Below are positions 46,355-54,590 of a stretch of 64,000 nucleotides of DNA, piece by piece. The translations under genes were made by a program, and so were the position numbers. The notes under the pieces were generated by a model. The model worked only from the letters and a program-made list of their open reading frames with translations. It was not told the DNA's origin and searched no databases. How positions within the stretch are numbered: position 1 is the stretch's first letter; every line of letters starts with the position of its first letter. This DNA comes from Serratia liquefaciens (GTDB lineage Bacteria; Pseudomonadota; Gammaproteobacteria; Enterobacterales; Enterobacteriaceae). Location of the stretch: NCBI RefSeq assembly GCF_027594825.1, contig NZ_CP088930.1, positions 1,983,019-2,047,018 of the forward strand, written 5' to 3'.

Positions 46355-47107
46355 ATGAAGATCCGTACCTCTTTGATTGCATTAAGCATTGCCACTTTGG
46401 TAAGCGGCTGTCAAAACCTGAACACCGATACCCTGATGCAGTCTGGCGCGCAGGCGTTTCAGGCCGCGACGCTGAGCAATAACGACGTAAAAATCCTGAG
46501 TGATAAATCCTGCGCAGAGATGGACAGCAAGGCACAAATCGCGCCGGCCGACAGTACTTATGCCAAACGCCTGAACAAAATCGCGGCGGCGCTGGGAGAT
46601 AATATCAACGGCACGCCGGCCAACTACAAGGTTTACGTCACAAAAGACGTGAATGCCTGGGCGATGGCCAACGGCTGTATCCGCGTTTACAGCGGGCTGA
46701 TGGACATGATGACCGACAATGAAGTGGAAGGCGTGCTGGGCCACGAAATGGGCCACGTGGCGCTGGGCCATACCCGCAAAGCCATGCAGGTCGCTTACGG
46801 CACCGTAGCATTGCGCACCGCAGCGGCCTCGACCGGCGGCATCATAGGTTCGCTGTCGCAGTCACAGTTGGCGGATATGGGCGAGAAGCTGGTTAACGCG
46901 CAGTTCTCCCAAAAACAGGAAAGTGAAGCCGATGACTATTCGTTCGATCTGCTGAAACAACGCGGCATCGACCCGAACGGCCTGGTCACCAGCTTTGAAA
47001 AACTGGCTAAAATGGAGGCCGGTCGTCAGAGCAGCATGTTCGACGATCACCCCGCCTCCGAAGCGCGCGCACAGCATATTCGCGAGCGCATCGCAGCAGG
47101 CAAGTAA
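46355..47107 (+). CDS. loiP: Metalloprotease lipoprotein LoiP
   Basis: LoiP (YggG) is an outer-membrane M48 zinc protease lipoprotein induced at low osmolarity in E. coli. The 250-residue product (E. coli 252) has a lipoprotein signal with lipobox LVSGC (Cys19) and the zinc motif HEMGH at residues 130-134 inside EVEGVLGHEMGHVALGHT. The third ligand Glu is in QESEADDYSFDLL. The ATG at 46355 is used, with AGGAAAA about 10 bases upstream. It is divergent from tktA across 238 bases. Confidence 0.94.
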   Translation: MKIRTSLIALSIATLVSGCQNLNTDTLMQSGAQAFQAATLSNNDVKILSDKSCAEMDSKAQIAPADSTYAKRLNKIAAALGDNINGTPANYKVYVTKDVNAWAMANGCIRVYSGLMDMMTDNEVEGVLGHEMGHVALGHTRKAMQVAYGTVALRTAAASTGGIIGSLSQSQLADMGEKLVNAQFSQKQESEADDYSFDLLKQRGIDPNGLVTSFEKLAKMEAGRQSSMFDDHPASEARAQHIRERIAAGK

Positions 47108-47112
47108 AACAC

Positions 47113-47139
47113 AACGCCCGGCAGATGCCGGGCGTTTTT
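47113..47139 (+). terminator. Terminator of loiP
   Basis: The stem AACGCCCGGCA / TGCCGGGCGTT with a 2-base loop is followed by TTTTT. It starts 6 bases after the loiP stop and faces the convergent catabolic operon. Confidence 0.88.
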
Positions 47140-47146
47140 CATTTCA

Positions 47147-48790
47147 TCAATACAGCGTCTTTTGCGGTGGCCCGGCGAAGGTTAGCGGCCCGATGCTGTT
47201 CATATCCACTTCCACCACCGACGGCCCCGGATAATTAATCGCTTCCGCCAGCACGCCGTTGAACTGCGCCGCGCTGTCCACTTTCCACGCCTTCAGCCCC
47301 ATCGCCTCGGCAACCTGGGTAAATGCAGGAGTGTGCAGTTCGTTATAATACTGACGGCCGGCAAAATACTTGTCCTGAATGCCCCGCATCACGCCGTAGC
47401 CGCCGTCGTTCATGATCAGCAGGGTAATATTGGCCTGCTCCTGCGCCATGGTTGCCAGTTCGCCCAAACCTAACGCCAGCCCACCGTCTCCGACCAGCCC
47501 CACCACCTTGCGCTGCGGGTTAGCGATCGCCGTGCCAATCGCCATAGGCAGCCCCATGCCAATCGCCCCGGCCAGCGAGTGAATGTTGCAAAGGGGCGAA
47601 ATGGCGCGGAACAAACGGCTGCCCCACACGCTGCCGGAAACGGTAATATCACGCACCAACAGACCGTCCTGCGGCAACGCAGCGGCGATGGCATCGTTCA
47701 ATTTGGCATATTCTCCCGACTGCTGGCGCAGCGCGCTTTCCGCCTGCTGTACCGCTTCGGCGATCTCGGCATCCCATTCGGCATTCACTTTTTCCCGCGG
47801 GCTCAACCGAGCAGCCAGCGCGTTAAGCAAGGCGCCGCAGTCACCGTTGATTTGCTCGTCGGCCAGATAGTTGCGGTTGGCCGCCGCCGGATCGATATCA
47901 ATTTGAACCAGCGGGCGCGGCAGCGACAGCGTCCAGGTACGCGTTTCATTGCTGCGCAAGCGTGAACCGGCCACCAGCGTCAAATCGCACTGCGTCAGGA
48001 TCGCTTCAATGCTCGGTGAGTTATGAAACGCACGTAGGCTGCGCGGATGACTATCAGGCAAGATACCGCGTCCATGAGTGCTGGAGATCACCGCCACGCC
48101 GGCATCCGCCAGTTTGCGTACCGCATCGGCGCAGGCCAGCGCACCGCCACCCAACCACAGCAATGGGCGTTTGGCCTGTTTCACCCGCTGATACAGGCGC
48201 TCAACCGCCTCATCACTGGCCGCCGGCAGCGGCGCAGGCGCCACGGGCTGGCTCAGCACCGAACTGGAAACCAGGCTGCTTTGAATATCGATCGGGATCT
48301 CGACCGCCACCGGGCCACAAGGCACCGTCTGCGCATCGAGGATAGCCCGTTGGATCACGGCCACCGCCTGTTCTGCTGAGTTGACCCGATATGCGCGCTT
48401 GGAGCAGGCGCGCAGGAAACCCAACTGATCGCGGGTCTCATGAATGAACCCGGCGTCGGCATCCAGATAGGCCTTCTCCACCTGGCCGGTTATGTGCAGC
48501 AACGGCGTGTTGGCATTCAGCGCTTCGATCATGGCACCGACCGCATTGCCGGCGCCCGCGCCCGTGCTGGTCAAGGCCACGCCCAAACCGGAGAAGCGGC
48601 CGTGGGCATCGGCCATGGTAACCGCGCCCGCTTCGCCGCGCGCGGGTACGAAACGGATGTTGCCACGCTGCCCTACCGCATCGGCAATCGGCAGATTATG
48701 AATCGAAATGATGCCGTACATCGCCGACACCTCGTACTGTTCCAGAGTCCGGGCTATCGCTTCGCCAACCGTTATTTTATCGCTCATCAT
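47147..48790 (-). CDS. ThDP-dependent enzyme (2-oxoacid decarboxylase/acetolactate synthase-like)
   Basis: The 547-residue product has the three domains of the POX/ALS/PDC family. The pyrimidine domain carries the catalytic Glu53 (VPARGEAGAVTMADAHGR). The central domain includes LGGGALACADAVRKLADAG. The C-terminal ThDP domain has VGLVGDGGLALGLGELATM, with Asn about 27 residues later (LLIMNDGGYG). No membrane anchor or regulatory tail is present. As last gene of the 14-gene run it probably decarboxylates or condenses a 2-oxoacid intermediate, with the aldehyde passing to the neighbouring dehydrogenase (inference). Two adjacent ATG codons are possible starts; the second (48787) has the better spacing to AAGG. 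Confidence 0.85.
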   Translation of the reverse strand: MMSDKITVGEAIARTLEQYEVSAMYGIISIHNLPIADAVGQRGNIRFVPARGEAGAVTMADAHGRFSGLGVALTSTGAGAGNAVGAMIEALNANTPLLHITGQVEKAYLDADAGFIHETRDQLGFLRACSKRAYRVNSAEQAVAVIQRAILDAQTVPCGPVAVEIPIDIQSSLVSSSVLSQPVAPAPLPAASDEAVERLYQRVKQAKRPLLWLGGGALACADAVRKLADAGVAVISSTHGRGILPDSHPRSLRAFHNSPSIEAILTQCDLTLVAGSRLRSNETRTWTLSLPRPLVQIDIDPAAANRNYLADEQINGDCGALLNALAARLSPREKVNAEWDAEIAEAVQQAESALRQQSGEYAKLNDAIAAALPQDGLLVRDITVSGSVWGSRLFRAISPLCNIHSLAGAIGMGLPMAIGTAIANPQRKVVGLVGDGGLALGLGELATMAQEQANITLLIMNDGGYGVMRGIQDKYFAGRQYYNELHTPAFTQVAEAMGLKAWKVDSAAQFNGVLAEAINYPGPSVVEVDMNSIGPLTFAGPPQKTLY

Positions 48791-48839
48791 CTGCCTTCTT
48801 ATTGTGTTCGTTGTAGGGGGTACGCACCGTCGACCAAAA

Positions 48840-50309
48840 CTAATCGCTCCAGCGGTTCGCCTGATGGCTCAGCGCCAGGTAAAGGCTTTTCTGCTGCATA
48901 TAGGCCTTGATGCCGTGCAGACCCTTTTCGCGGCCCAGACCGCTCTCTTTGAAACCGCCGAAAGGCGTAGAAATAGAAAATGTCTTGTAGGTATTGATCC
49001 ACACGGTGCCGGTTTCCAATTGTTCCGCCAGCGCCATCGCCCGCGGGAAATCCCGGCTCCAGATCCCAGCGGCCAGCCCGTACACCGAATCGTTGGCTTG
49101 CTCGATCAACTGCTGCTCGTCATCGAACGGCAGTACCACCAGCACCGGGCCAAAAATTTCTTCCTGACAGGCGCGGGCGCTATTGCTCAGCCCTTCGATA
49201 ATCGTCGGCAGGTAATAGCTGCCGCCCGCCAGCAGCGGATCGGCCGGCGCTTCGCCGCCTATCACCAGCCGGCCGCCTTCTTGCTGCGCCAGCGCCACGT
49301 AATCCGCCACGCTTTGGCGATGCTTGTCGTTAATCAATGGGCCGAGGTGCACCCCCGGCGTCAGCGGATTGCCGACCCGCAGTCCGGCCGCCAGTTCACT
49401 CAGACGCGCCAGCAGCGGCTGGTACAAAGAACGATGCACAAACAGCCGCGAACCGGCGATGCAGGCCTGGCCGGCGGAGCTGAAAATGCCGTAGCAGATC
49501 CCGCGTGCTGCCTGCTCCACATCGGCGTCTTCCAGCACGATGGTCGGCGACTTGCCGCCCAATTCCAGCGAGGTGGGGATCAGCTTCTCGGCGGCGATAT
49601 GCGCCAAATGACGACCGGTATTGGTTCCCCCGGTAAAAGAGATCTTTTTCACTAACGGGTGACGCGCCAGCGCCTCGCCAATCACCGAACCTTTGCCCGG
49701 CAGTACGCTAAGCAGTCCGGCGGGCAGGCCTGCCTGCTCAAACAGTTCCGCCAGTTTTAGCGCCATCAGCGGCGTCGCTTCGGCCGGTTTGAGGATCACC
49801 GCATTGCCCGCCGCCAGTGCCGGGGCCACCTTTTGCATTTCACTGGCGATCGGCGAGTTCCACGGCGTAATGGCCGCGATCACGCCCAGCGGCTGATACT
49901 GGCTCAACGTCATGATCTCAGCGCTGCGCTGGGTCGGCAGTTCGCCCTCCAGCACCTCGCAGGCAGCGGCAAAGTAGCGTGCCGTCGCCGCCGCGCTGGC
50001 CACCAGCCCACGGGTTTCCGCCAGGGGCTTGCCGTTGTCTCGGGTCTGCAGCTGTGCCAGCTCTTCCTGTTGCGCCATAATCAGATTGCTGACGCGGTAC
50101 AGAATGTTGGCTCGCTGATGCGGCACCAGCCCACGCCACTCGGGTGCCCGCCAGGCGCGTTCCGCCGCGGCTACCGCATCATTGACGTCTTCAATACTGG
50201 CGGCACGCAGCCGCGCATTCACGCTGCCGTCGGCCGGGAACTGCGAGACCATTTCATCGCCACGCCCTTCGCACCAACGCCCAGCCACAAAAATCTTTAA
50301 CCTTTCCAT
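48840..50309 (-). CDS. NAD(P)-dependent aldehyde dehydrogenase
   Basis: The 489-residue product is a full-length ALDH. It has the oxyanion-hole Asn151 in TPWNSPIASEMQK, cofactor contact KPAEATP, general base Glu249 in SLELGGKSPTIV and the catalytic Cys283 in SAGQACIAGSR. The C-terminal NTYKTFSISTPFGGFKESGLGREKG is standard. The substrate cannot be named. It sits 15 bases after the aspartate-dehydrogenase-like gene and 49 bases before the ThDP enzyme, suggesting it oxidises an aldehyde made in this pathway. Confidence 0.9.
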   Translation of the reverse strand: MERLKIFVAGRWCEGRGDEMVSQFPADGSVNARLRAASIEDVNDAVAAAERAWRAPEWRGLVPHQRANILYRVSNLIMAQQEELAQLQTRDNGKPLAETRGLVASAAATARYFAAACEVLEGELPTQRSAEIMTLSQYQPLGVIAAITPWNSPIASEMQKVAPALAAGNAVILKPAEATPLMALKLAELFEQAGLPAGLLSVLPGKGSVIGEALARHPLVKKISFTGGTNTGRHLAHIAAEKLIPTSLELGGKSPTIVLEDADVEQAARGICYGIFSSAGQACIAGSRLFVHRSLYQPLLARLSELAAGLRVGNPLTPGVHLGPLINDKHRQSVADYVALAQQEGGRLVIGGEAPADPLLAGGSYYLPTIIEGLSNSARACQEEIFGPVLVVLPFDDEQQLIEQANDSVYGLAAGIWSRDFPRAMALAEQLETGTVWINTYKTFSISTPFGGFKESGLGREKGLHGIKAYMQQKSLYLALSHQANRWSD

Positions 50310-50324
50310 ACTCGCTCCTGCCGT

Positions 50325-51119
50325 TCAGGCAATAAAACCACCGTCGATCAGACGGCGGCAGGCTTGTACCGCGCTTAGCGCCGCCAGGGTTGATGTCTTG
50401 GGATTGCTTGCCAGCGGGTTGCCGCTCAGCTCAATGTGAAACTCACCGAAATTGCCGCACACCTGCAGCCGGTGGGTATTGCGTCGGGTCGCGGGATCGA
50501 CCAGCAACCGCACCCGGGTGGCGTCCATTCCGAGGCCGTTGAGCGCAATGGTCGCCGCCACATTGGCGTTGGCCGGGAATAACCGCGCCGCCTCCCGTGC
50601 CGAGCCTTCGAAAAACACCTGCGCCTCGCTTACCGCATCGAGATCAATCAATTGCTCTGCCATACTGCCGCGCCAGCTCGCCGGACTTTTACACGCCTGA
50701 TAAGTGACGCTGTCCAGACCGCCCTCACGTGCCGACGCCAAGCCGTCCATGCCCGCCACCGCGCCGGACAGCACGATCACCTGCCCCCGATGCTGCCGAC
50801 AGGCTTGCTGCAAACGCTGTTGCAAGGCGGCATCCGCTAACGCGCCGGTAGAGATCACCGCTAGAGGCCAACCGCGCATCACCACCGCCTCACCGAACTC
50901 CGCCACCGCCTGCTGGCTGGCGCACTCCAGCACCAGATCCGGTTTTTCAGCGCAGTGGTCGGGGTGGGTCAACGCCTGCACCCGACCACCAAAGGCTTTG
51001 GCAATCGCCGCATGATGAGCCGCACGCGCGACAATCCAGCCAACGCTCACCCCGTCCGGCAGGCGGGACAGCACCTCTGTGGCCATTGCGCCGTAACCAA
51101 TCATCATGATCTTCTTCAT
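50325..51119 (-). CDS. Aspartate dehydrogenase-like protein
   Basis: This family (NadX/AspDH, formerly DUF108) catalyses NAD(P)-dependent oxidation of L-aspartate to iminoaspartate/oxaloacetate. The 264-residue product has a Rossmann start (KKIMMIGYGAMATEVLSRL), a middle SGAVAGMDGLASAREGGLD and the conserved NANVAATIALNGLGMDATRV followed by DPATRRNTHRL, whose His corresponds to the catalytic residue of characterised members. Its presence in an oxygenase cluster suggests either an amino or imino intermediate or a recruited reductase; which one cannot be read from sequence. Confidence 0.83.
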   Translation of the reverse strand: MKKIMMIGYGAMATEVLSRLPDGVSVGWIVARAAHHAAIAKAFGGRVQALTHPDHCAEKPDLVLECASQQAVAEFGEAVVMRGWPLAVISTGALADAALQQRLQQACRQHRGQVIVLSGAVAGMDGLASAREGGLDSVTYQACKSPASWRGSMAEQLIDLDAVSEAQVFFEGSAREAARLFPANANVAATIALNGLGMDATRVRLLVDPATRRNTHRLQVCGNFGEFHIELSGNPLASNPKTSTLAALSAVQACRRLIDGGFIA

Positions 51120-51136
51120 CTTTTCAGCCTCTGCGG

Positions 51137-51931
51137 TTAAAGATGGCGGTTAAAGCCGCCGGAGACGTCCAGCGCGGCCCCGGTGGTAAAGGACGCCAGA
51201 GGCGAAGCCAGGAACAACAGCGCCCGCGCCGGCTCCTGCGGTTTCCCCAGGCGTTTCATCGGAATGCCGCGTCGTTCGGCAATCGCCGCCGTCCACTGCT
51301 CCCAGTTTTGATCTTTATCGCTGCGCTCGTCGAAGCGACGGCGCCACTGGCCGGACTCCACCATGCCCAACAGGATCGAGTTGACGCGAATGCCCTTGTC
51401 CACCAGCTCTTTCGACAGCGTCAGCGTCATGTTGAGCAGCGCCGCACGCGCCGCCGAGGTGGCGATCATGTGTTCTTCCGGCTGCAAGGCCAGCAGCGAA
51501 TTCACGCAGGTGATGGAAGCGATATCCGAACGCTCCAATGCCGGCAAAAATGCCTGCACCGGGTTAATCACGCCGAACAGCTTTAGTTCCGCCTCATGCA
51601 GCCAGGCGGTGCGCGGCGTTTGATCAAAATGCGCAACAAAACCCTGGCCGGCGTTGTTGATCAGCAAATCTACGCCGCCGAAGCGTGCCGTCACCTGGGC
51701 GGCAAACTGCGTTACCTGCGACTCATCCAGCACGTCGCAGCACAGTGCCAGGATCTCCGCCTGCGAAAACTCATTGCGCAGGCTGGCCTCGGCACCGGCC
51801 AGTTTGTCCGGATTGCGGCCGCAAAATGCCACCTTTGCGCCTTCCGCCAGCAGCAGGCGCAGGGTTTCGAAACCGATGCCCGACGAACCGCCGGTGACCA
51901 CCGCGACCCGTTTCTCAAGCTGAAAATTCAT
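51137..51931 (-). CDS. SDR-family protein with altered active site
   Basis: The 264-residue protein has the Rossmann cofactor motif VVTGGSSGIGFETL and the NNAG motif of classical SDRs. The conserved Ser145 is present (CVNSLLAL), but the YxxxK catalytic pair is replaced: Thr158 and Arg162 (ATSAARAAL) stand where Tyr and Lys should be. It may bind NAD(P) without acting as a normal dehydrogenase, or use another mechanism. The C-terminal GAALDVSGGFNRHL is typical. Its start overlaps the hydrolase stop by 4 bases (ATGA). Confidence 0.85.
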   Translation of the reverse strand: MNFQLEKRVAVVTGGSSGIGFETLRLLLAEGAKVAFCGRNPDKLAGAEASLRNEFSQAEILALCCDVLDESQVTQFAAQVTARFGGVDLLINNAGQGFVAHFDQTPRTAWLHEAELKLFGVINPVQAFLPALERSDIASITCVNSLLALQPEEHMIATSAARAALLNMTLTLSKELVDKGIRVNSILLGMVESGQWRRRFDERSDKDQNWEQWTAAIAERRGIPMKRLGKPQEPARALLFLASPLASFTTGAALDVSGGFNRHL

Positions 51932-52746
51932 GGTTGAATTGCTCCCGTAAAATCCTGCAGATAGCGATTAAATTGCCCCGCTGCATCCAGGTAGCTGGCA
52001 TGCCCGGCCCCCTCGATCAGGCGCAGTGGCGCGTCCTGCTGCTGCGCCAGCATCGCCGCCGCTTCCGGTGGCGTGATCCGATCGCAGTCGCCGCACCACA
52101 CCTGCAGCGGGCCACGGTACTGCGTCAGATAGCGGCCGATATCGTCGTTGGCCAGCATCCAGGCGGCATTGAGAAAACCCTCGGGATCCAGCTGCTGCAT
52201 GCCATTGCGTACCCAGGCAATGTCCTGCGGATCCGCCGTTTCACGCAGTAACGCCGCCGCCCGTTGTTCTCCGTAACCCTGCGGACCAAGCTGCTCGATC
52301 ATCTGTTTTCTCTGGCTAAAAACCTGCCGACGTTTCTCCGGCGGCGCTTTGGCGTAGCCCTGCGCCGGATCCGCCAGCACCAGCCCACATAACCCGTCGG
52401 GATAAGCGGCGGCATAGGCGCTGCCGATCAAGGCGCCGAGCGAGTGGCCGACGATCAGCGGTTGCTCCAGCTGCAAGTGGGCCACCAGCGCCGCCAGCGC
52501 GGCGGCGTAGGCGGCGGCATCCGGCTCGCTGAGCGTCAGCGGCAGGCTGCCGCCGTAGCCAGGGGCATCCCAGGCCAGCAAACGATGGCCGTCGGCCAGC
52601 CCCGAGTCATTGAACTGCTTGATCCACGAAGCCGAACCGGAACTGATGCCGTGCAGCAACACCACCGGGCGACCGTGCCCCGCCTCGCGCCAGCTCAGGG
52701 TAAACGTCCCACAGCGTGCCTGCTGACGTTGTGCCAGGCCGTTCAT
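51928..52746 (-). CDS. Alpha/beta hydrolase
   Basis: The 272-residue product has the fold's oxyanion segment VVLLHGISSGSASW, the nucleophile elbow VGHSLGALIGSA with Ser102, and a late His in LIEGAGHASYLD. Such hydrolases (MhpC/BphD type) cleave the C-C bond of meta-cleavage products, which would fit the VOC dioxygenase in the same run; an ester or lactone substrate is equally possible. The start at 52744-52746 shares one base with the cupin stop codon. The frame is open 27 codons upstream inside the cupin gene. Confidence 0.85.
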   Translation of the reverse strand: MNGLAQRQQARCGTFTLSWREAGHGRPVVLLHGISSGSASWIKQFNDSGLADGHRLLAWDAPGYGGSLPLTLSEPDAAAYAAALAALVAHLQLEQPLIVGHSLGALIGSAYAAAYPDGLCGLVLADPAQGYAKAPPEKRRQVFSQRKQMIEQLGPQGYGEQRAAALLRETADPQDIAWVRNGMQQLDPEGFLNAAWMLANDDIGRYLTQYRGPLQVWCGDCDRITPPEAAAMLAQQQDAPLRLIEGAGHASYLDAAGQFNRYLQDFTGAIQP

Positions 52747-53270
52747 CAGTTGCGTTTCACTTTGGATAACGGGTGATCCGCCGGGTAGGTCGGGGTTTCC
52801 GGTTTGGCGGTACCCAGCATGACGCACATCAACGCCTCTTCTTCGCCGTGGTTGAACAACCCACGGTAGACACCGGCCGGCACCGAGATCAGATCGCGTT
52901 CTTTCAGCTTGGTTTCGTAATACTCCGTGCCGTCCTGGATCATCAGCGTGATGCTGCCCTTCAGCATAAAGAACACCTCTTCCACGTCATCGTGCAGGTG
53001 TAACGGGCCCTCGCACTTCGAAGGCAACACCATGGTGGAGAAGGTGAAATTACCTGCCGGAATGGTGTTGGTGTCGCTGGCTACCCCGGTGGCGCCGGTA
53101 CCGATGTAGCGCATCTGCGCACGGCGGTATTTCGGGTCGTAATCGGCTTGGAACTTCAACGCGTTCCAGTCGTATTTGCGGCCTTCAAAGCGGGCGATAC
53201 GCGATTCCACCCAATGCTCTATCGATTGATCCTGCGGCTTGACGCCGGCTTGCTTCTCAACCTGGGACAT
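52746..53270 (-). CDS. Cupin-domain protein
   Basis: The 174-residue product has a single cupin barrel with the metal motifs GPLHLHDDVEEVFFMLKG (two His, one Glu) and ISVPAGVYRGLFNHG. A basic N-terminal half (about residues 20-60) precedes it. It could be a ring-opening or isomerising enzyme or a ligand-binding protein; the family does not decide. The ATG at 53268-53270 follows GAGGAG by 7 bases. It lies between the MFS gene (33-base gap) and the hydrolase (1-base overlap). Confidence 0.82.
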   Translation of the reverse strand: MSQVEKQAGVKPQDQSIEHWVESRIARFEGRKYDWNALKFQADYDPKYRRAQMRYIGTGATGVASDTNTIPAGNFTFSTMVLPSKCEGPLHLHDDVEEVFFMLKGSITLMIQDGTEYYETKLKERDLISVPAGVYRGLFNHGEEEALMCVMLGTAKPETPTYPADHPLSKVKRN

Positions 53271-53303
53271 GTTGTAACTCCTCTGTTGAATCAAACGGTT
53301 AAA

Positions 53304-54566
53304 TCAATACTTCTTCAGCAACGGCAGCAGAATGATGCAGCCGATCAAGGCCATCACCACCAGGAACAGCAAGCCGTTATCCATGTTGCCGGTGGCGGCG
53401 ATCAGCGCCCCCATCAGCACCGGTGCCAGCGCACCGGCAAAATTGCCCAATCCGTTAAAAATACCGCCGGCGGTGGCGCTGACCTTGCTGCTGGTGGCTT
53501 TCGCCAGCAAGGCAAAGATGTTTGGCGCACCGGCCCCCCACATAAAGGTGCTGAAAGCCATGGCGGCGATCACGCTGTAGGTGCCCTGCAGCTGCAGCAC
53601 CACGGCCAACCCCAGCCCGGCGCCGCACAGCGAGACAAAACAGGCCAGCGCACGACGATCCAGCTTGTCCGACAGCCAGGCACCGACCACTTCGCCCAGC
53701 AGCATGGCGATAAACGGCAGCGATGACAGGTAGCCCGCGTGCTCCAGATGGATGCCTTTCCCCTTGATCAGGTAGCTTGGCAGCCAGCCGTTCATGCCCC
53801 ACAGGTAAGTCAGAAAGGCGATGTTAAACAGGCAGATCATCCAAAAATGCGGGTTGCGCAGCAGCTCATGGCGATGCTGTTTGCGTTCGGCAATAGCCGG
53901 TTTGGAAACGCTGGCCGCGGCGGGGCGTGACACGTTGAGATGGCGCATTCCGAACAGCACCAGCAGCATCACCGGCAACGTCAGGAACGCCATAAAGAAG
54001 AAAGTGGTCTGCCAGTCAAAGGTGTTGAGGATGTACAGCGTGACCGGGAAGCCGAGCGCGGCGCCCAACGGCGTACCCAGCAGCCACAGCATGGTGGCCC
54101 GCGCCTGCAAGCGCTGTGGAAAGGCCTGGCGGATGATGGCGTAGGCCATTGGCAACAGCGGACCTTCGGCAATGCCGAGCAAAATGCGCAGCGTCATCAT
54201 GCTGTGATAAGAGCGCGTCATGCCCATCAGCACCATCAGCACGCCCCACACCACCATCATGCCAATCAGCACCTTGACCGGGTTCAGTCGGTCGCCGATT
54301 CCGCTCAGCAATATCGAAGAAATGCCGTAGGAGAACAAAAATGCACTCATCAGCAACCCCAGCCGCGCCGGGTCAAAACTGATGCCCAGCGCCTGCTGGA
54401 ATTCACTATCGGAAAACAGCGCCGCGATACTGATCTTGTCGAAAAACGCCAGCAGCACGCAGGCAAACAGCGCGATTGGCACCGACCAGCGCACCCGTTG
54501 CTGCGGATTTTCGGCGACAGCATCCCCCACCCGTTCAGCGCGGGCGTCAATCTCTTGCGTAGTCAT
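53304..54566 (-). CDS. MFS transporter of the catabolic operon
   Basis: The 420-residue product has twelve membrane segments and ACS-family features: a helix-1 Asp-Lys (AFFDKISIAALF), RILLGIAEGPLLPMAYAI in helix 4 and the loop SDKLDRRALA. It is embedded in the operon between the reductase and the cupin genes, so the uptake of the pathway substrate (probably an organic acid) is a fair inference. GGGAG precedes the ATG. A second ACS-type carrier is divergent at the operon front. Confidence 0.85.
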   Translation of the reverse strand: MTTQEIDARAERVGDAVAENPQQRVRWSVPIALFACVLLAFFDKISIAALFSDSEFQQALGISFDPARLGLLMSAFLFSYGISSILLSGIGDRLNPVKVLIGMMVVWGVLMVLMGMTRSYHSMMTLRILLGIAEGPLLPMAYAIIRQAFPQRLQARATMLWLLGTPLGAALGFPVTLYILNTFDWQTTFFFMAFLTLPVMLLVLFGMRHLNVSRPAAASVSKPAIAERKQHRHELLRNPHFWMICLFNIAFLTYLWGMNGWLPSYLIKGKGIHLEHAGYLSSLPFIAMLLGEVVGAWLSDKLDRRALACFVSLCGAGLGLAVVLQLQGTYSVIAAMAFSTFMWGAGAPNIFALLAKATSSKVSATAGGIFNGLGNFAGALAPVLMGALIAATGNMDNGLLFLVVMALIGCIILLPLLKKY

Positions 54567-54590
54567 GAAACGCTCCCGAGGTTACGGGCG

